Origin: Candidatus Poribacteria bacterium
GTDB taxonomy: Bacteria > Poribacteria > WGA-4E > UBA9662
Assembly: GCA_030748495.1 (NCBI GenBank)
Contig: JASMLX010000013.1
Coordinates: forward strand, 1-64,000
Length of the DNA stretch: 64,000 nucleotides
Direction: 5' to 3'
Each line of letters starts with the position of its first letter. Positions within the stretch are counted from its first letter, which is position 1. Positions 48,647-58,500 of the stretch are shown piece by piece. Made by a program: the position numbers and the translations under genes. The notes under the pieces were generated by a model that made no database searches, was not told the DNA's origin, and was given only the letters and a program-made list of their open reading frames with translations.

Positions 48647-49801
48647 ATGCAAAAAATACTCATCGTCGCCGGTGAACCCTCCGGTGATCTGCATGCATCG
48701 GAGGTGGTGAAACAGATCCGGCACAAATCGTCGGCTTTCGAATTCTACGGCATGGGTGGGGGACTGATGGAAGCGGCAGGAGTAAAGCTAATCTATCATA
48801 TCGAAGACTCGGCTGTGATGGGAATTAGCGAAGTACTAACGGCTATTCCCCGGTTCACACAAAAAAGAGCCAAACTGAAGTGGTTTCTACAAGAGCAACG
48901 TCCATCAGTGATAATGCTGGTCGATTTTAGCGGGTTCAACCTCAACTTAGCTAAATTTGCTCACCGACTCGGATGTCCAGTCATCTATTACATTCCACCC
49001 AAAGCCTGGGCCTGGCGACCAAGCCGAGCCAGAACCGTGGCTCAAACGGTCTCGGCGGTAGCAGCCATTTTCCCTTTTGAAGCCGATTTTTACCGGCAAG
49101 CGGGGGCCCAAGCTCATTTTGTCGGCCACCCTCTTTTAGATATTGTACCAACAACAGAGACTGTAGCGGGAGCCAGGGCACAATTGGGTCTAGATCCAGA
49201 GCGGCCGGTTGTCGGATTGATGCCAGGCAGTCGGCGACGGGAGGTCAATGCTCTCCTTCCGGTTATGCGAGAGGTGGCTAATCGTCTTTGCCGTCGGTTT
49301 CCCGATTGCCAATTTTTGTTACCCCTCGCACCGGGTATTACGATATCGACCAAGTCAACGCGCAGTATGCACCAGTTAAGCGATTCACCATTTTCAGCCA
49401 CTATTACGACCGTCGATTCGACCCAAGTTCATGCGGCTATAAGGGCCTCAGATCTGATGATTATCGCTTCTGGTACAGCGACCCTCGAAGCCGCACTTAT
49501 CGGCACACCGATGATTATTATCTATAAACTCTCTACATTGTCCTGGTGGCTCTCACAGCGATTGGTACAACTGACGCACAGTGGGTTGCCAAATATTATC
49601 GCAGGAGAAGAAATTGTGCCTGAACTATTGCAAGGACAAGCCAATGTGGAGCGGGTTACGGCGATTGCCGAGGAACTATTAGCTAATCCAGAACAACGGA
49701 TCGCCCAACAACAACGATTAGCTACTATCCGTCAGCAACTTGGGGCGCCAGGTGCTGCTACTCGTGTGGCTGATCTAGTTTTATCTTACACGCAGCATTG
49801 A
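48647..49801 (+). CDS. lpxB: Lipid-A-disaccharide synthase
   Basis: The 384-residue protein matches LpxB, which joins UDP-2,3-diacylglucosamine and 2,3-diacylglucosamine-1-phosphate to make lipid A disaccharide on the inner face of the inner membrane. Motifs: LIVAGEPSGDLHASEV at the N-terminus, DFSGFNLNLAK, YYIPPKAWAWRPSRA, FEADFYRQAGAQAHFVGHPL, GLMPGSRRREV, and ASGTATLEAALIGTPMIIIY. The length is as expected for the family. The lpxK gene begins 15 bases after its stop, so the two lipid A steps are coupled. It shows that the organism makes lipopolysaccharide or at least lipid A. Confidence 0.95.
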   Translation: MQKILIVAGEPSGDLHASEVVKQIRHKSSAFEFYGMGGGLMEAAGVKLIYHIEDSAVMGISEVLTAIPRFTQKRAKLKWFLQEQRPSVIMLVDFSGFNLNLAKFAHRLGCPVIYYIPPKAWAWRPSRARTVAQTVSAVAAIFPFEADFYRQAGAQAHFVGHPLLDIVPTTETVAGARAQLGLDPERPVVGLMPGSRRREVNALLPVMREVANRLCRRFPDCQFLLPLAPGITISTKSTRSMHQLSDSPFSATITTVDSTQVHAAIRASDLMIIASGTATLEAALIGTPMIIIYKLSTLSWWLSQRLVQLTHSGLPNIIAGEEIVPELLQGQANVERVTAIAEELLANPEQRIAQQQRLATIRQQLGAPGAATRVADLVLSYTQH

Positions 49802-49816
49802 CCTGCAGATCAGACC

Positions 49817-51004
49817 ATGTCTTTACGCTTATTCTTAGAACAAACCGTTACCCAATCCGAAGGCTCAATGGGAAAAGCTAATTCCAGGAGTTTTTGTCGA
49901 TTATCGGTAATGCTCCGTCACCTGCTGGTTCCCTTTAGTTGGATCTTTGGCTTGGTCGTCAGTTGTCGGAATGGCCTTTACGATCTTGGATGGTGGAGAC
50001 CGAAACGTCTCCCCGGCCAAGTAATTAGCGTGGGGAATATTACTGTTGGTGGAACTGGCAAAACGCCGCATGTGGTCTATATCGCGAAACTGTTGCATCA
50101 GCAAGGCGTAAGGGTCGCTATTCTGGCGTCCGGTTACCGATCTCGGGCAAAACGAGACCGGGTTATCGTCGTCTCGGAAAATACACCGGTCAAACGCTGC
50201 GGCGATGAACCGCTGATGATGGCTCAGCAACTATCTGCGACATTACCGGTCGGAGGTGTTCCAGTGCTGGTCTGTCGGAGTCGGTATCGAGCTGGACTTG
50301 TAGCTATTCGTCAGTTCCGATCACAAGTGCTGATTTTAGATGATGGGTTTCAACACCGGCAACTGGCTAGAGACCTGGATATTATTGTTTTGAATAACGG
50401 CTTGAACGATCTATCTGCACCCCGATCTCGTAGCCATTGGTTATTACCTGCCGGTCCTCTGCGTGAGCCACTGTCTCAATTGCGCCGTGCCGGGGTCATC
50501 ATCAATAGATCTAAACAGTTAAATACACTATCTGGTCAAATCCCGTCTGGTTTTATCAGTGCTATGGAATTATCAGGAAAGCCTGCTTTTACTAGTTACT
50601 ACCGTCCCACACGCCTCTATCCAATCCATCAGCCATCTCAAACAGTAGCCTTAGACCAGATACGGCACCAACGTATCTTTTCCTTTTGCGGTATTGGGAA
50701 TCCGGCCAGTTTCGGAGAGACGCTGAAAAACCAACAGCCAGACGATTTACAAGTGATGGTGTTCGCTGATCACCATCAATACACTAAGTCTGATCTGGGT
50801 CGAATTCAATTGGAAGCCAGTCGATTTGGGGCAGATATGATCCTCACCACAGAGAAGGATCGACCCAAAGTCGCCCCTTTAGTAGATCAACAAACCATCT
50901 ATGTTTTAGCGATCGAACCTGTCATTCAGGACACATTCAAGCAGTTGATTAAATCTATTGCTGCCAAGAGCGGAAATGTGTTCACTGAAATTACTCCAAT
51001 CTAA
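49817..51004 (+). CDS. lpxK: Tetraacyldisaccharide 4'-kinase
   Basis: The 395-residue protein matches LpxK, which phosphorylates the 4' position of the lipid A disaccharide at the inner membrane. The N-terminus has the membrane-associated helix (LLVPFSWIFGLVVSCRNGLYD), then the Walker-type motif GNITVGGTGKTP (P-loop 78-83), ASGYRSRAKRD, CGDEPLMMA, ILDDGFQHRQLARDLDIIVL and the C-terminal FADHHQYTKSDL / MILTTEKDRPKV stretch. It is about 30 residues longer than many LpxK at the N-terminus, so a downstream start is possible. It follows lpxB directly. Confidence 0.94.
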   Translation: MSLRLFLEQTVTQSEGSMGKANSRSFCRLSVMLRHLLVPFSWIFGLVVSCRNGLYDLGWWRPKRLPGQVISVGNITVGGTGKTPHVVYIAKLLHQQGVRVAILASGYRSRAKRDRVIVVSENTPVKRCGDEPLMMAQQLSATLPVGGVPVLVCRSRYRAGLVAIRQFRSQVLILDDGFQHRQLARDLDIIVLNNGLNDLSAPRSRSHWLLPAGPLREPLSQLRRAGVIINRSKQLNTLSGQIPSGFISAMELSGKPAFTSYYRPTRLYPIHQPSQTVALDQIRHQRIFSFCGIGNPASFGETLKNQQPDDLQVMVFADHHQYTKSDLGRIQLEASRFGADMILTTEKDRPKVAPLVDQQTIYVLAIEPVIQDTFKQLIKSIAAKSGNVFTEITPI

Positions 51005-51264
51005 AAGTCGTACATTCAGTATCAATGGTTATTGTAAACCATCCTCAGACGAGCGGAAAAAGAAAGTTGTTTGATTGGTCCGCTCCTGGAGTTTTCAGTT
51101 TTGGAAATGAATGGTAGGTGGAGTCGCAAGTAGATGATGTACTGAGAATTACAAATAGCGAACTACAGAAAAATTCCTGCATTTCTGCAGACGCTTGGTT
51201 AGTGTGGGCCGTATTGATTAATACCGCAAATTCAAAGAAAATACGATATTATTATCATGGAGTT
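51005..51264. other. Convergent intergenic region after lpxK
   Basis: These 260 bases lie between the convergent lpxK and serine hydrolase genes. A 7-base stem (GAGCGGA 51051-51057 with TCCGCTC 51079-51085, 21-base loop) is the only structure seen; it lacks a T-tract and is at best a weak terminator. No gene is supported. Confidence 0.4.
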
Positions 51265-52449
51265 TTAATCAATAATCGCTTGATAGGTCAGAACACGAAA
51301 TTGCGATAAAAACGGGTGCGGATTCCCGAGTAACTGTGTCATTAAGATGGCGATCAGCTCTTCCTGTGGATCAATCCAGAATGTCGTCGCTGCTGCTCCA
51401 CCCCAGCGAAAAACCCCTTCCGAGCCCAAAATAGCTGATTGTGCTAGGTCGGTCACCACTGAAAAGCCGAGCCCAAATCCAATCCCCTCCATGCCAAAGG
51501 GATGTTGTTCCTCAGACAGATGGTTCCGCGTCATCATCTCCACTGTGGGCCGACTCAGTAACTGTTCGCTATCGAGTTGGCCTTGATTGAGCATCATCCG
51601 GCAAAAACGGAGATAATCGGCGGCAGTCGAAAATAAGCCTCCACCACCGGAGCAGATTTTGCGCGATTTACCGGAGGCATCCAAACGGGCGATTATAGCA
51701 TTGGTAGATTTTTCGTATTTGCCGCCTTCGGTGGCACGGTAGAGGGCGGCATATCGGTCTAGTTTATCCAGATCGGCGTCAAAACCGGTATCTAACATAC
51801 CCAACGGCTTAAAAATTCGCTCCTGTAAAAACTGGTCGAACGGTTGACCGGAGATCACTTCGATCAGGCAGCCTAAAACATCGGTTGAAAACCCATAGTG
51901 CCACTTCTCACCTGGATGATAGACCAGCGGATAACCGGCCAGCTTTTGCGCCATCTCCAGCAACGATTCTGAATTATAGAGATCAGACTCCTTATACATT
52001 TCGCTGACCACATTGCCGTTGAAATCGTAGGTCAGACCGGAGGTGTGACGGAGCAAATCCCGAATGGTCATCTTTCTCTCCGCTGGTACGGTTTCAGTTG
52101 AACCATTTTCCAGATTGGCTACAACTTCTAGGTTGCCGTATTCCGGAATGAACCTAGCGACAGGGTCGTTAAGTTGAAAATAGCCTTCCTCGTACAGCAT
52201 CATAACGGCCACACTAGTAATCGGCTTGGTCATAGAGTAGATACGGAAAATGGTGTCGAACTGAATTGGCTCGGTATCATCTTGCTGACCGAACTTTTCC
52301 AGATGTGCGACCACACCATTTCGCCAAATCATGGTGGTCAACCCACACAGTTGCTTCTGATTGACATATTGCTGCATCACCGGGCGGATCCGAGCCAGGC
52401 GTTGGCTAGAAAGGCCAACACTTTCTGGTGCAGCAATTTTGAGGGTCAT
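51265..52449 (-). CDS. Serine hydrolase of the beta-lactamase/EstB family
   Basis: The 394-residue protein is a class-C-beta-lactamase-fold serine hydrolase. The nucleophile motif is SMTK (Ser72, Lys75), the Tyr of the second motif is in HYGFS near residue 186, and FRWGGAAAT near the C-terminus sits where class C enzymes have KTG. No signal peptide is seen, so a cytosolic esterase or peptidase is likelier than a true beta-lactamase; Ser-x-x-Lys esterases such as EstB also lack KTG. The start is certain: AAAGGAGGT lies seven bases upstream of the ATG. It is the last gene of a four-gene minus-strand run. Confidence 0.9.
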   Translation of the reverse strand: MTLKIAAPESVGLSSQRLARIRPVMQQYVNQKQLCGLTTMIWRNGVVAHLEKFGQQDDTEPIQFDTIFRIYSMTKPITSVAVMMLYEEGYFQLNDPVARFIPEYGNLEVVANLENGSTETVPAERKMTIRDLLRHTSGLTYDFNGNVVSEMYKESDLYNSESLLEMAQKLAGYPLVYHPGEKWHYGFSTDVLGCLIEVISGQPFDQFLQERIFKPLGMLDTGFDADLDKLDRYAALYRATEGGKYEKSTNAIIARLDASGKSRKICSGGGGLFSTAADYLRFCRMMLNQGQLDSEQLLSRPTVEMMTRNHLSEEQHPFGMEGIGFGLGFSVVTDLAQSAILGSEGVFRWGGAAATTFWIDPQEELIAILMTQLLGNPHPFLSQFRVLTYQAIID

Positions 52450-52597
52450 GAGAATACCTCCTTTAGATTAACACTTATTCCAGGGTGAATGGCCACATAA
52501 ACCAAGCCAATCCATATAGGTTCCATAGAGGATAAGTGCGATCATCCCCTCTGAATGCTTCCTTGAAAAAACGCACATGGGAATAGCACGAAACCAA

Positions 52598-53386
52598 CTA
52601 AACCAGATCAGCTTCCTTTAGGCTGGTGTAGTCACGGTCGCCGATAATAACGTGATCCAGCACCGGAATCTGAATATATTCGCCCGCTTTCCTCAGTTGT
52701 TTGGTGGTGCGGATATCTTCTGAGCTCGGTGCTGGATCACCAGAAGGATGGTTATGCACCAAAATAATTGAAGCCGCGCTCTGCTCAATAGCAAAACGAA
52801 ATACTTCACGTGGGTGAACAATACTGGCGTTCAGGCTGCCCTCAAAAATCTGCCGCTTGGCAATGACCTTATTCTTGGTGTCCAAGCATAGCACTAGTAG
52901 AACCTCTTTCTGCAAAGCGCGAAGTTCCGGCATCATCAAACGAGCGACATCGGTTGGTGAGACAATTTGTGGCTTTTCTTCGTGTGCTGTCATCATTCGC
53001 CGACCGAGTTCAATAGCAGCCGAAATCTGAACTGCCTGTTGGATCGAGATCGTTGGACACTGCTCTACCAGTTGGTGGCAGGTCAAGTCATTCAAGGCAC
53101 GCAAATTGCTAATCTTGAAGGCCAGCAAGTCCACTAAGGCTTGGTCTGGTTGTTTAGCCTCGGGGTTGGTCACCACCGACAGCAGATCAGCCGTTGTCAT
53201 TAGTTTAGCGCCGAATTGTTCCAATTGCTGGCGAGGCGATTGCGATAATTCGAGGGATGCTTCCTGAATCTGGGTACCTGAGTCAGAAGAAACCGTATCA
53301 TTGCCCTCGATATACTGTTTCTCAGTACCTCTTTTCTCGGAGATCAATGGCCCGGGGAGTTGATAATAATACTTCTGTTCTAGCAT
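52598..53386 (-). CDS. radC: RadC family JAB/MPN protein
   Basis: The 262-residue protein has the RadC plan: helix-hairpin-helix-like N-terminal part (PRQQLEQFGAKLMTTADLLSV) and a C-terminal JAB1/MPN metalloprotease-like domain with the JAMM signature HNHPSGDPAPSSED (His211, His213, Asp224). The function of RadC is unsettled; the DNA-repair name is historical. Length is slightly above the family norm because of about 40 extra N-terminal residues. It lies 46 bases after the cupin gene and 148 before the hydrolase gene in the same orientation. Confidence 0.92.
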   Translation of the reverse strand: MLEQKYYYQLPGPLISEKRGTEKQYIEGNDTVSSDSGTQIQEASLELSQSPRQQLEQFGAKLMTTADLLSVVTNPEAKQPDQALVDLLAFKISNLRALNDLTCHQLVEQCPTISIQQAVQISAAIELGRRMMTAHEEKPQIVSPTDVARLMMPELRALQKEVLLVLCLDTKNKVIAKRQIFEGSLNASIVHPREVFRFAIEQSAASIILVHNHPSGDPAPSSEDIRTTKQLRKAGEYIQIPVLDHVIIGDRDYTSLKEADLV

Positions 53387-53432
53387 CTCTGTTTTACCCC
53401 GCTAAAGCTCCATCCACAGATGTAGCCGGCCT

Positions 53433-53735
53433 TCAGTGAGCAATAATAACCGCATAGCGGAGTGGCGTGGAGCCTACGTTTCGAATGCCGTGTTCTACCT
53501 GGCAATCAACCAGGATCGCTTGATTATCGCTCAACTGGTGTATCTGTTCTCCAACGGCCACCTCACTGTTGCCTTCAAAAACGTAGAAAATTTCCTGCCC
53601 ATCGTGGGTATGAGAAGGATGCGCGCGTGTACCTGGATCCACTTGTGAAATATGCAGATGTAGTTTGTTGTCATCCAATCCACCCTCAAAAATAAACTTA
53701 TCAATACCTTTAATGTCGGTCCGAACATCAGCCAT
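53433..53735 (-). CDS. Small single-domain cupin protein
   Basis: The 100-residue protein is one cupin barrel. The first motif is HPSHTHDGQEIFYVFEGNSEV and the second is ILVDCQVEHGIRNVG, with metal-binding histidines and Glu in place. GAGGAG lies nine bases before the ATG. It sits 27 bases downstream of the DSD1/D-threonine-aldolase-like gene. Such small cupins may be enzymes or regulators of amino acid or sugar metabolism; substrate cannot be assigned. Confidence 0.9.
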   Translation of the reverse strand: MADVRTDIKGIDKFIFEGGLDDNKLHLHISQVDPGTRAHPSHTHDGQEIFYVFEGNSEVAVGEQIHQLSDNQAILVDCQVEHGIRNVGSTPLRYAVIIAH

Positions 53736-53762
53736 CAGTTTTATCTCCTCTATTCTGAATCG

Positions 53763-54896
53763 TTAGTTTCTGGTTCGTGCGGTGACCTGCCACTGATCGA
53801 TACAGTTTCCGGTTTCATCGACCACGTAGTAAAACTCGTGCAAGGCGACAGTCGGACAGATATGTGTCGGGCAGACGTAGATCTCTTGTCCGAGTGATAC
53901 TTCTGCCTCGGGTGGAATATTGACCGCCCAGTGCTCCTCGTGCTGGGCGTCCAGTGTTGCGCCAGACAGATTCAAGATCTGACCTCGAACCCCTTTCGGG
54001 TCAGCACCGATGGCCTTGTGTCCCAGGTCGAGGGTAATTCTACCGTCTGTCGGTAGGCTAATAACGCGAGTCAAAAGCAGTGCCGCCGGCACGAACCCTA
54101 GGTCGGGATACCGGGTCGAATAACCAGAATCGGTGAAAACAAAGGTGCCGGGAGATGTTTCTACATTCGGTACTTCAGCATAGATCGGAAAGGTCGGTGT
54201 TCCGCCCATCACCACATTGGGTAAATCGGCAGTACCTAATTCCTTCTTAAAAGCCTCAACCAGGTCTAAACTCTGCTGACAGGAGCGCTGACGATCGGCT
54301 AACGATCCGTCGTGTATATGGCCGTCATAGACGTGCAAACCCCAAGCGGTTAGGCCCACTGACTGCTCGATTTGGCGGTAAAGGTCTGTTGCTCCATTTT
54401 GAAGCACAATCCCTGTCCGATTCATGCCGACGTTGAAGTCCAGCATCACCTTAACTGTTTTCTGACTCTGGTGCACAGCTTGAGACAAAGCAGATACTGC
54501 ATCTGGATGATCAGCAATGACCTGAAAGTCCACACTGGGGAACTCATCCATCATGTCGACTAACCGTGTGATATTGGGGCCAATCATCTGGTAGGCAACC
54601 AGGATGTCGGTAGCGCCGGTACCGGCCAACATCCGCGCCTCTCTTAGCGTGGCGCATTTATGCTTGCTGATACCGGCTTCCAACTGCAGGTTGGTAATCT
54701 GCGGTGTCTTATGGGTTTTAACATGTGGTCTCAGTTTGTCCGTTTGCCCATTGACCATCTCTATGGCACGGTCGATATTGTATTTGACCATATCTAGATA
54801 GACAATCAGGGACGGCGACGGAATCTGCTCAACATTTTGGATCAAGTATCTTTTGTTCATGGCTCTAATTGGTAAATCTGAAATGGAGTCTAGCAT
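53763..54896 (-). CDS. PLP-dependent DSD1/D-threonine aldolase-like enzyme
   Basis: The 377-residue protein has the alanine-racemase-like N-terminal barrel with the PLP-binding lysine in RPHVKTHKTPQ (Lys60), and the C-terminal metal-binding pair in CPTHICPTVALHEF (His345, Cys347) that is diagnostic of D-serine dehydratase and D-threonine aldolase families. It would act on a D-3-hydroxy amino acid using PLP and a divalent metal. Which of the two reactions is not decidable from sequence. An ATG at 54860 (residue 13) is an alternative start; neither has a strong ribosome-binding site. It leads the minus-strand operon with the cupin, RadC and hydrolase genes. Confidence 0.88.
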   Translation of the reverse strand: MLDSISDLPIRAMNKRYLIQNVEQIPSPSLIVYLDMVKYNIDRAIEMVNGQTDKLRPHVKTHKTPQITNLQLEAGISKHKCATLREARMLAGTGATDILVAYQMIGPNITRLVDMMDEFPSVDFQVIADHPDAVSALSQAVHQSQKTVKVMLDFNVGMNRTGIVLQNGATDLYRQIEQSVGLTAWGLHVYDGHIHDGSLADRQRSCQQSLDLVEAFKKELGTADLPNVVMGGTPTFPIYAEVPNVETSPGTFVFTDSGYSTRYPDLGFVPAALLLTRVISLPTDGRITLDLGHKAIGADPKGVRGQILNLSGATLDAQHEEHWAVNIPPEAEVSLGQEIYVCPTHICPTVALHEFYYVVDETGNCIDQWQVTARTRN

Positions 54897-55434
54897 GTTT
54901 GGGGTTGAAGTTCAACTGCGACTCTAAACATTTAGCTCTTTTTGCGTAGTCCCAACTCTCCGGTATAGTAGGAACTACGGATTTCGTTGTGTTGTAAATT
55001 TACCTTAGTTACCTCTGAACCGTACGAATGTTATGGTTCTTATTAGCGGCGTTAGTCACGCTTTTACCGTTGGTTAGACGTCACACTAAAGACAGCGATA
55101 TAATAGATGGGGCACGAAGATTATGATTGTTGGTTAGCTTGATTAGTGACATGTCCAAGATGGAAGATGGAGCGAAGAATTTAAGACAGATCCAAAAGTC
55201 CCAGAGGCTAGCATGCAGAAACCTAGTCGGCTATTAAATTGGGGGATAGCTCATGGATAGCCTTCTACTATGGTTGGAAGAGAATACTATCCATGAACCA
55301 TCATCATGTAAATGTAATGCGACCTAAGACGCTTGTCTGGTTTTGAGTGGATGGGCGTTCCGTCTTAAGCTCTTTAACTCACGAATCTGTGAACTGCCTG
55401 TCTGTGATGTGGCACGAGGCAAGGTGAATTAAGC

Positions 55435-55463
55435 TTGACAGGCAAATGCACTTATGGTATGAT
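55435..55463 (+). promoter_or_regulatory. Near-consensus sigma-70 promoter for rpoB
   Basis: A perfect TTGACA (55435-55440), exactly 17 bases, then TATGAT (55458-55463). Transcription should start near 55470, giving a leader of about 85 bases. Confidence 0.88.
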
Positions 55464-55491
55464 ACGCTGTTCGGCTTTTGTCATTGGTCGG

Positions 55492-55517
55492 TTAAACAAC
55501 AAGTTTTTGTTGTTTAA
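55492..55517 (+). promoter_or_regulatory. Stem-loop in the rpoB leader
   Basis: TTAAACAACAA (55492-55502) and TTGTTGTTTAA (55507-55517) form a perfect 11-base stem with a four-base loop, ending 37 bases before the rpoB ATG. It is AT-rich and not followed by a long T-run, so a translational control or RNA-stability role is likelier than termination. Confidence 0.65.
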
Positions 55518-55554
55518 TTAAAATAAATTACTTCAAACGTAAAGGTGAGGTCGT

Positions 55555-58500
55555 ATGCCCAATCAGGTGGACTTTAGTGGGCGAGGTAGAATCTCGTTTG
55601 CTAAGATCCGAGAAGTTGAGGACTTGCCAGATCTAATCGCAATCCAAAAGAAATCCTACGAGGAGTTTCTCCAGAGAAACACCCCTCCCGACGAACGTAA
55701 AAATACCGGCCTCCAATCCGTCCTGAAAGAGGTCTTTCCTATCACTGACTTCGCCGAAGTTTCTAGCCTCGAATTTATTAGCTACTCTCTTGGTGATCCC
55801 AAGTATGATATCCCTGAGTGTCAATCTCGTGGGTTTAGCTACGTGGTTCCGTTAAAAATCACTTTTCAACTACGGCACCACGACTCGAAAGATGACCAAG
55901 GCCCGGGAGAGATTCTCCAATCTGAGGTCTATATGGGAGAAATCCCGTTGATGACCGAGCAAGGAACCTTTATTATCAACGGTAGTGAACGGGTGATTGT
56001 CAATCAACTTCATCGTTCGCCCAGTGCTACCTTCGGAGAGGAAGCCCATAGTAGCGGCCATAAATTGCTAAAAGCCAAGATCATTCCGTATCGCGGCGCC
56101 TGGATCGAGTTCGAATTTGATATTAAAGATCTGATTTACGTTCGGCTAGACCGGAAGAAAAAAATGTTCGCTACTGTGCTGCTGAGAGCCTTGGGCTGGG
56201 AGACCGATGAGGAGATCCTAAAGCTATTTGTCGATAAGACCGAGGTGCTACCTGTCGATGGTAACCTGATCGATCGAGTCTTAGTCAGTTCAGTAGTGGA
56301 TCAAGAGACAGGTGAAGTCCTATACGAAGCTAGTGTAGAATTGACGGAGACTGACGTTGAGGAGTTGCAGCAAGCTGGCCTACAGGAGGTGGAAGTCTTG
56401 GGTGTCGAAGATGCCGAGGCCACCCGGTTTTTACGCAACACTATCGAGAAAGATCGTCAGTCTGCCCCTTATGCCCAAGGTAGTATTAAAGATCAGGCCT
56501 TAGTGGAAATTTTCCGCAAAATTCAACCGGGTGATCCACCGACCCTGGAGAGTGCCAGAAGCCGGTTTGAGAAACTGTTCTTTGACCCACTCCGTTACGA
56601 TTTAGCCGATGTTGGACGCTATAAGCTGAACCAAAAGTTCAAGCATTTGGACATTTACTATCCTCAAGAAGACCGAGTTGGTGAAATTGACCAGCGACTG
56701 GAAGAAGACCTACTCAGCAATAATGGTGTTACCTTAGCTACTAAAGGTGAGATCTTAACAACAGAGATCCTGGATAATTGGCGAGATCAGGCTAGCGAGT
56801 TGCCCACAGTCCAGTCGCTGAGAAAAGAGGATATTTGTGCGACGTTGAAGCATCTGTTGGATGTGCAAAATAGTGTGGCCACTCTGGACGATATCGACCA
56901 TTTAGGGAATCGTCGAGTTCGGGCCGTCGGCGAATTGCTGATGAATCAGGTCCGGGTCGGATTACTCCGCGTCACTCGCGCGAGTCGTGAGAAGATGACG
57001 ATCAAGAACAAAGAAGGAGAAACCAAGACCCCGCTGGATCTGGTCAACTCAAAGCCGTTGTCAGCTTCTTTGAAGGATTTCTTTGGCTCTAGTCAACTGT
57101 CGCAATTTATGCAACAGATCAACCCACTGGATGAGTTAACTCATAAACGTCGTTTAAGTGCTTTAGGACCAGGCGGGTTGCATCGAGAGCGTGCTACTTA
57201 TGAAGTCCGGGATGTTCATCGAACTCACTACGGTCGGGTTTGTCCGATCGAAACCCCTGAAGGTCCATCGGTAGGATTGATTGTTTCGCTAGGAACATTT
57301 GCCCGAATCAATGACTACGGTTTTCTGGAGACTCCATATCGGAGGGTAGTGGATGGCAAACTGACTAGCGAGATCGAATACTTAACTGCCGATGAAGAAG
57401 ATCGGTATACCATTGCTCAGGCTAATAGCCAAGTTGATGAAGCAGATCGACTCCTGCCGGACAGCAAAGGTGAGACGTTAATGACCCGAAAGAGTGGTGA
57501 CTTTTTACGAGCTACTCCTGGAGATGTTGATTATATCGACGTTTCTCCTAAGCAGATCGTCGGGGTTTCGGCGGCTCTGATTCCGTTTTTGGAGCATGAT
57601 GACGCCAACCGGGCTTTGATGGGAAGTAATATGCAGCGTCAATCTGTACCATTGATTAAGCCCCAAGCTCCCTGTGTCGGCACAGGCATGGAGGCGAAAG
57701 CGGCTCGTGATTCTGGTGCTGTGGTGCTAGCTAAAAATGATGGTGTTGTCGAAAGAGTCTCGGCGGCTGAGATTATCGTCCGAACAGATGACACCTTCCA
57801 TGTCGAAGGTGGTGAGCTGTCCTCCTCCGAAATGGGGTACGATATCTACCAATTGCAGAACTTTAAACGTTCTAATAACGACACCTGTATTCATCAGCAA
57901 CCACTCGTTAAGCCTGATCAGCGAGTTGAGGCTAACCAAGTGATAGCTGATGGGACCTCTACTGATGGTGGTGAATTGGCCCTCGGTAGTAATGCGTTGG
58001 TCGCTTTCCTCCCTTGGGAAGGATATAACTTTGAAGATGCTATCTTAGTTAGTGAACGACTGGTTCGAGAAGATGTCTATACCTCCATTCATATCAATGA
58101 ATTTGAGGTGGAAGCTCGCGAGACCAAGATGGGAAAAGAGGAAATCACACGAGACATTCCCAACTTAGCAGAAGAGGCTCTCAGTCAGTTGGACGACGAG
58201 GGGATTATTCGGGTTGGTTCGACTGTTGAGCCTGGCACTATCCTGGTGGGCAAAGTTACCCCCAAAGGAGAGAGTGATTTAGGACCGGAAGAAAAGCTGT
58301 TGCGCGCCATTTTTGGGGAGAAGGTGGGAGAGTTCAAGGATGCCTCCACCTATGTCAAACCAGGTGTAGAGGGAAAGGTGATTGATGTTAAAGTCTTTTC
58401 CCGAAAAGAGACAGATAAAGACCGACAGACTCAACTCCGCGAGGACGCCAAAACTAAAGAGGCGGAGAAGATGTGTGCTCGCAAGTGCGAGTTGATTAAC

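Larger units (their letters stand above)
54897..55554. other. Divergent intergenic region before rpoB
   Basis: These 658 bases separate the minus-strand DSD1-like gene from rpoB. The right end holds the rpoB promoter and a leader stem-loop, listed separately. A TATAAT at 55099-55104 has no good -35. No rplJ/rplL or other gene is present, and no tRNA or small RNA is recognisable. Confidence 0.55.

Noticed and set aside
51118..51309. A 63-codon plus-strand frame between lpxK and the serine hydrolase
   Set aside because: It runs into the hydrolase gene on the opposite strand and has no ribosome-binding site.
45080..55554. tRNA genes or small RNAs in the larger spacers
   Set aside because: I looked for acceptor-stem pairs and T-loop sequences in the spacers at 45080-45916 and 54897-55554 and found none.
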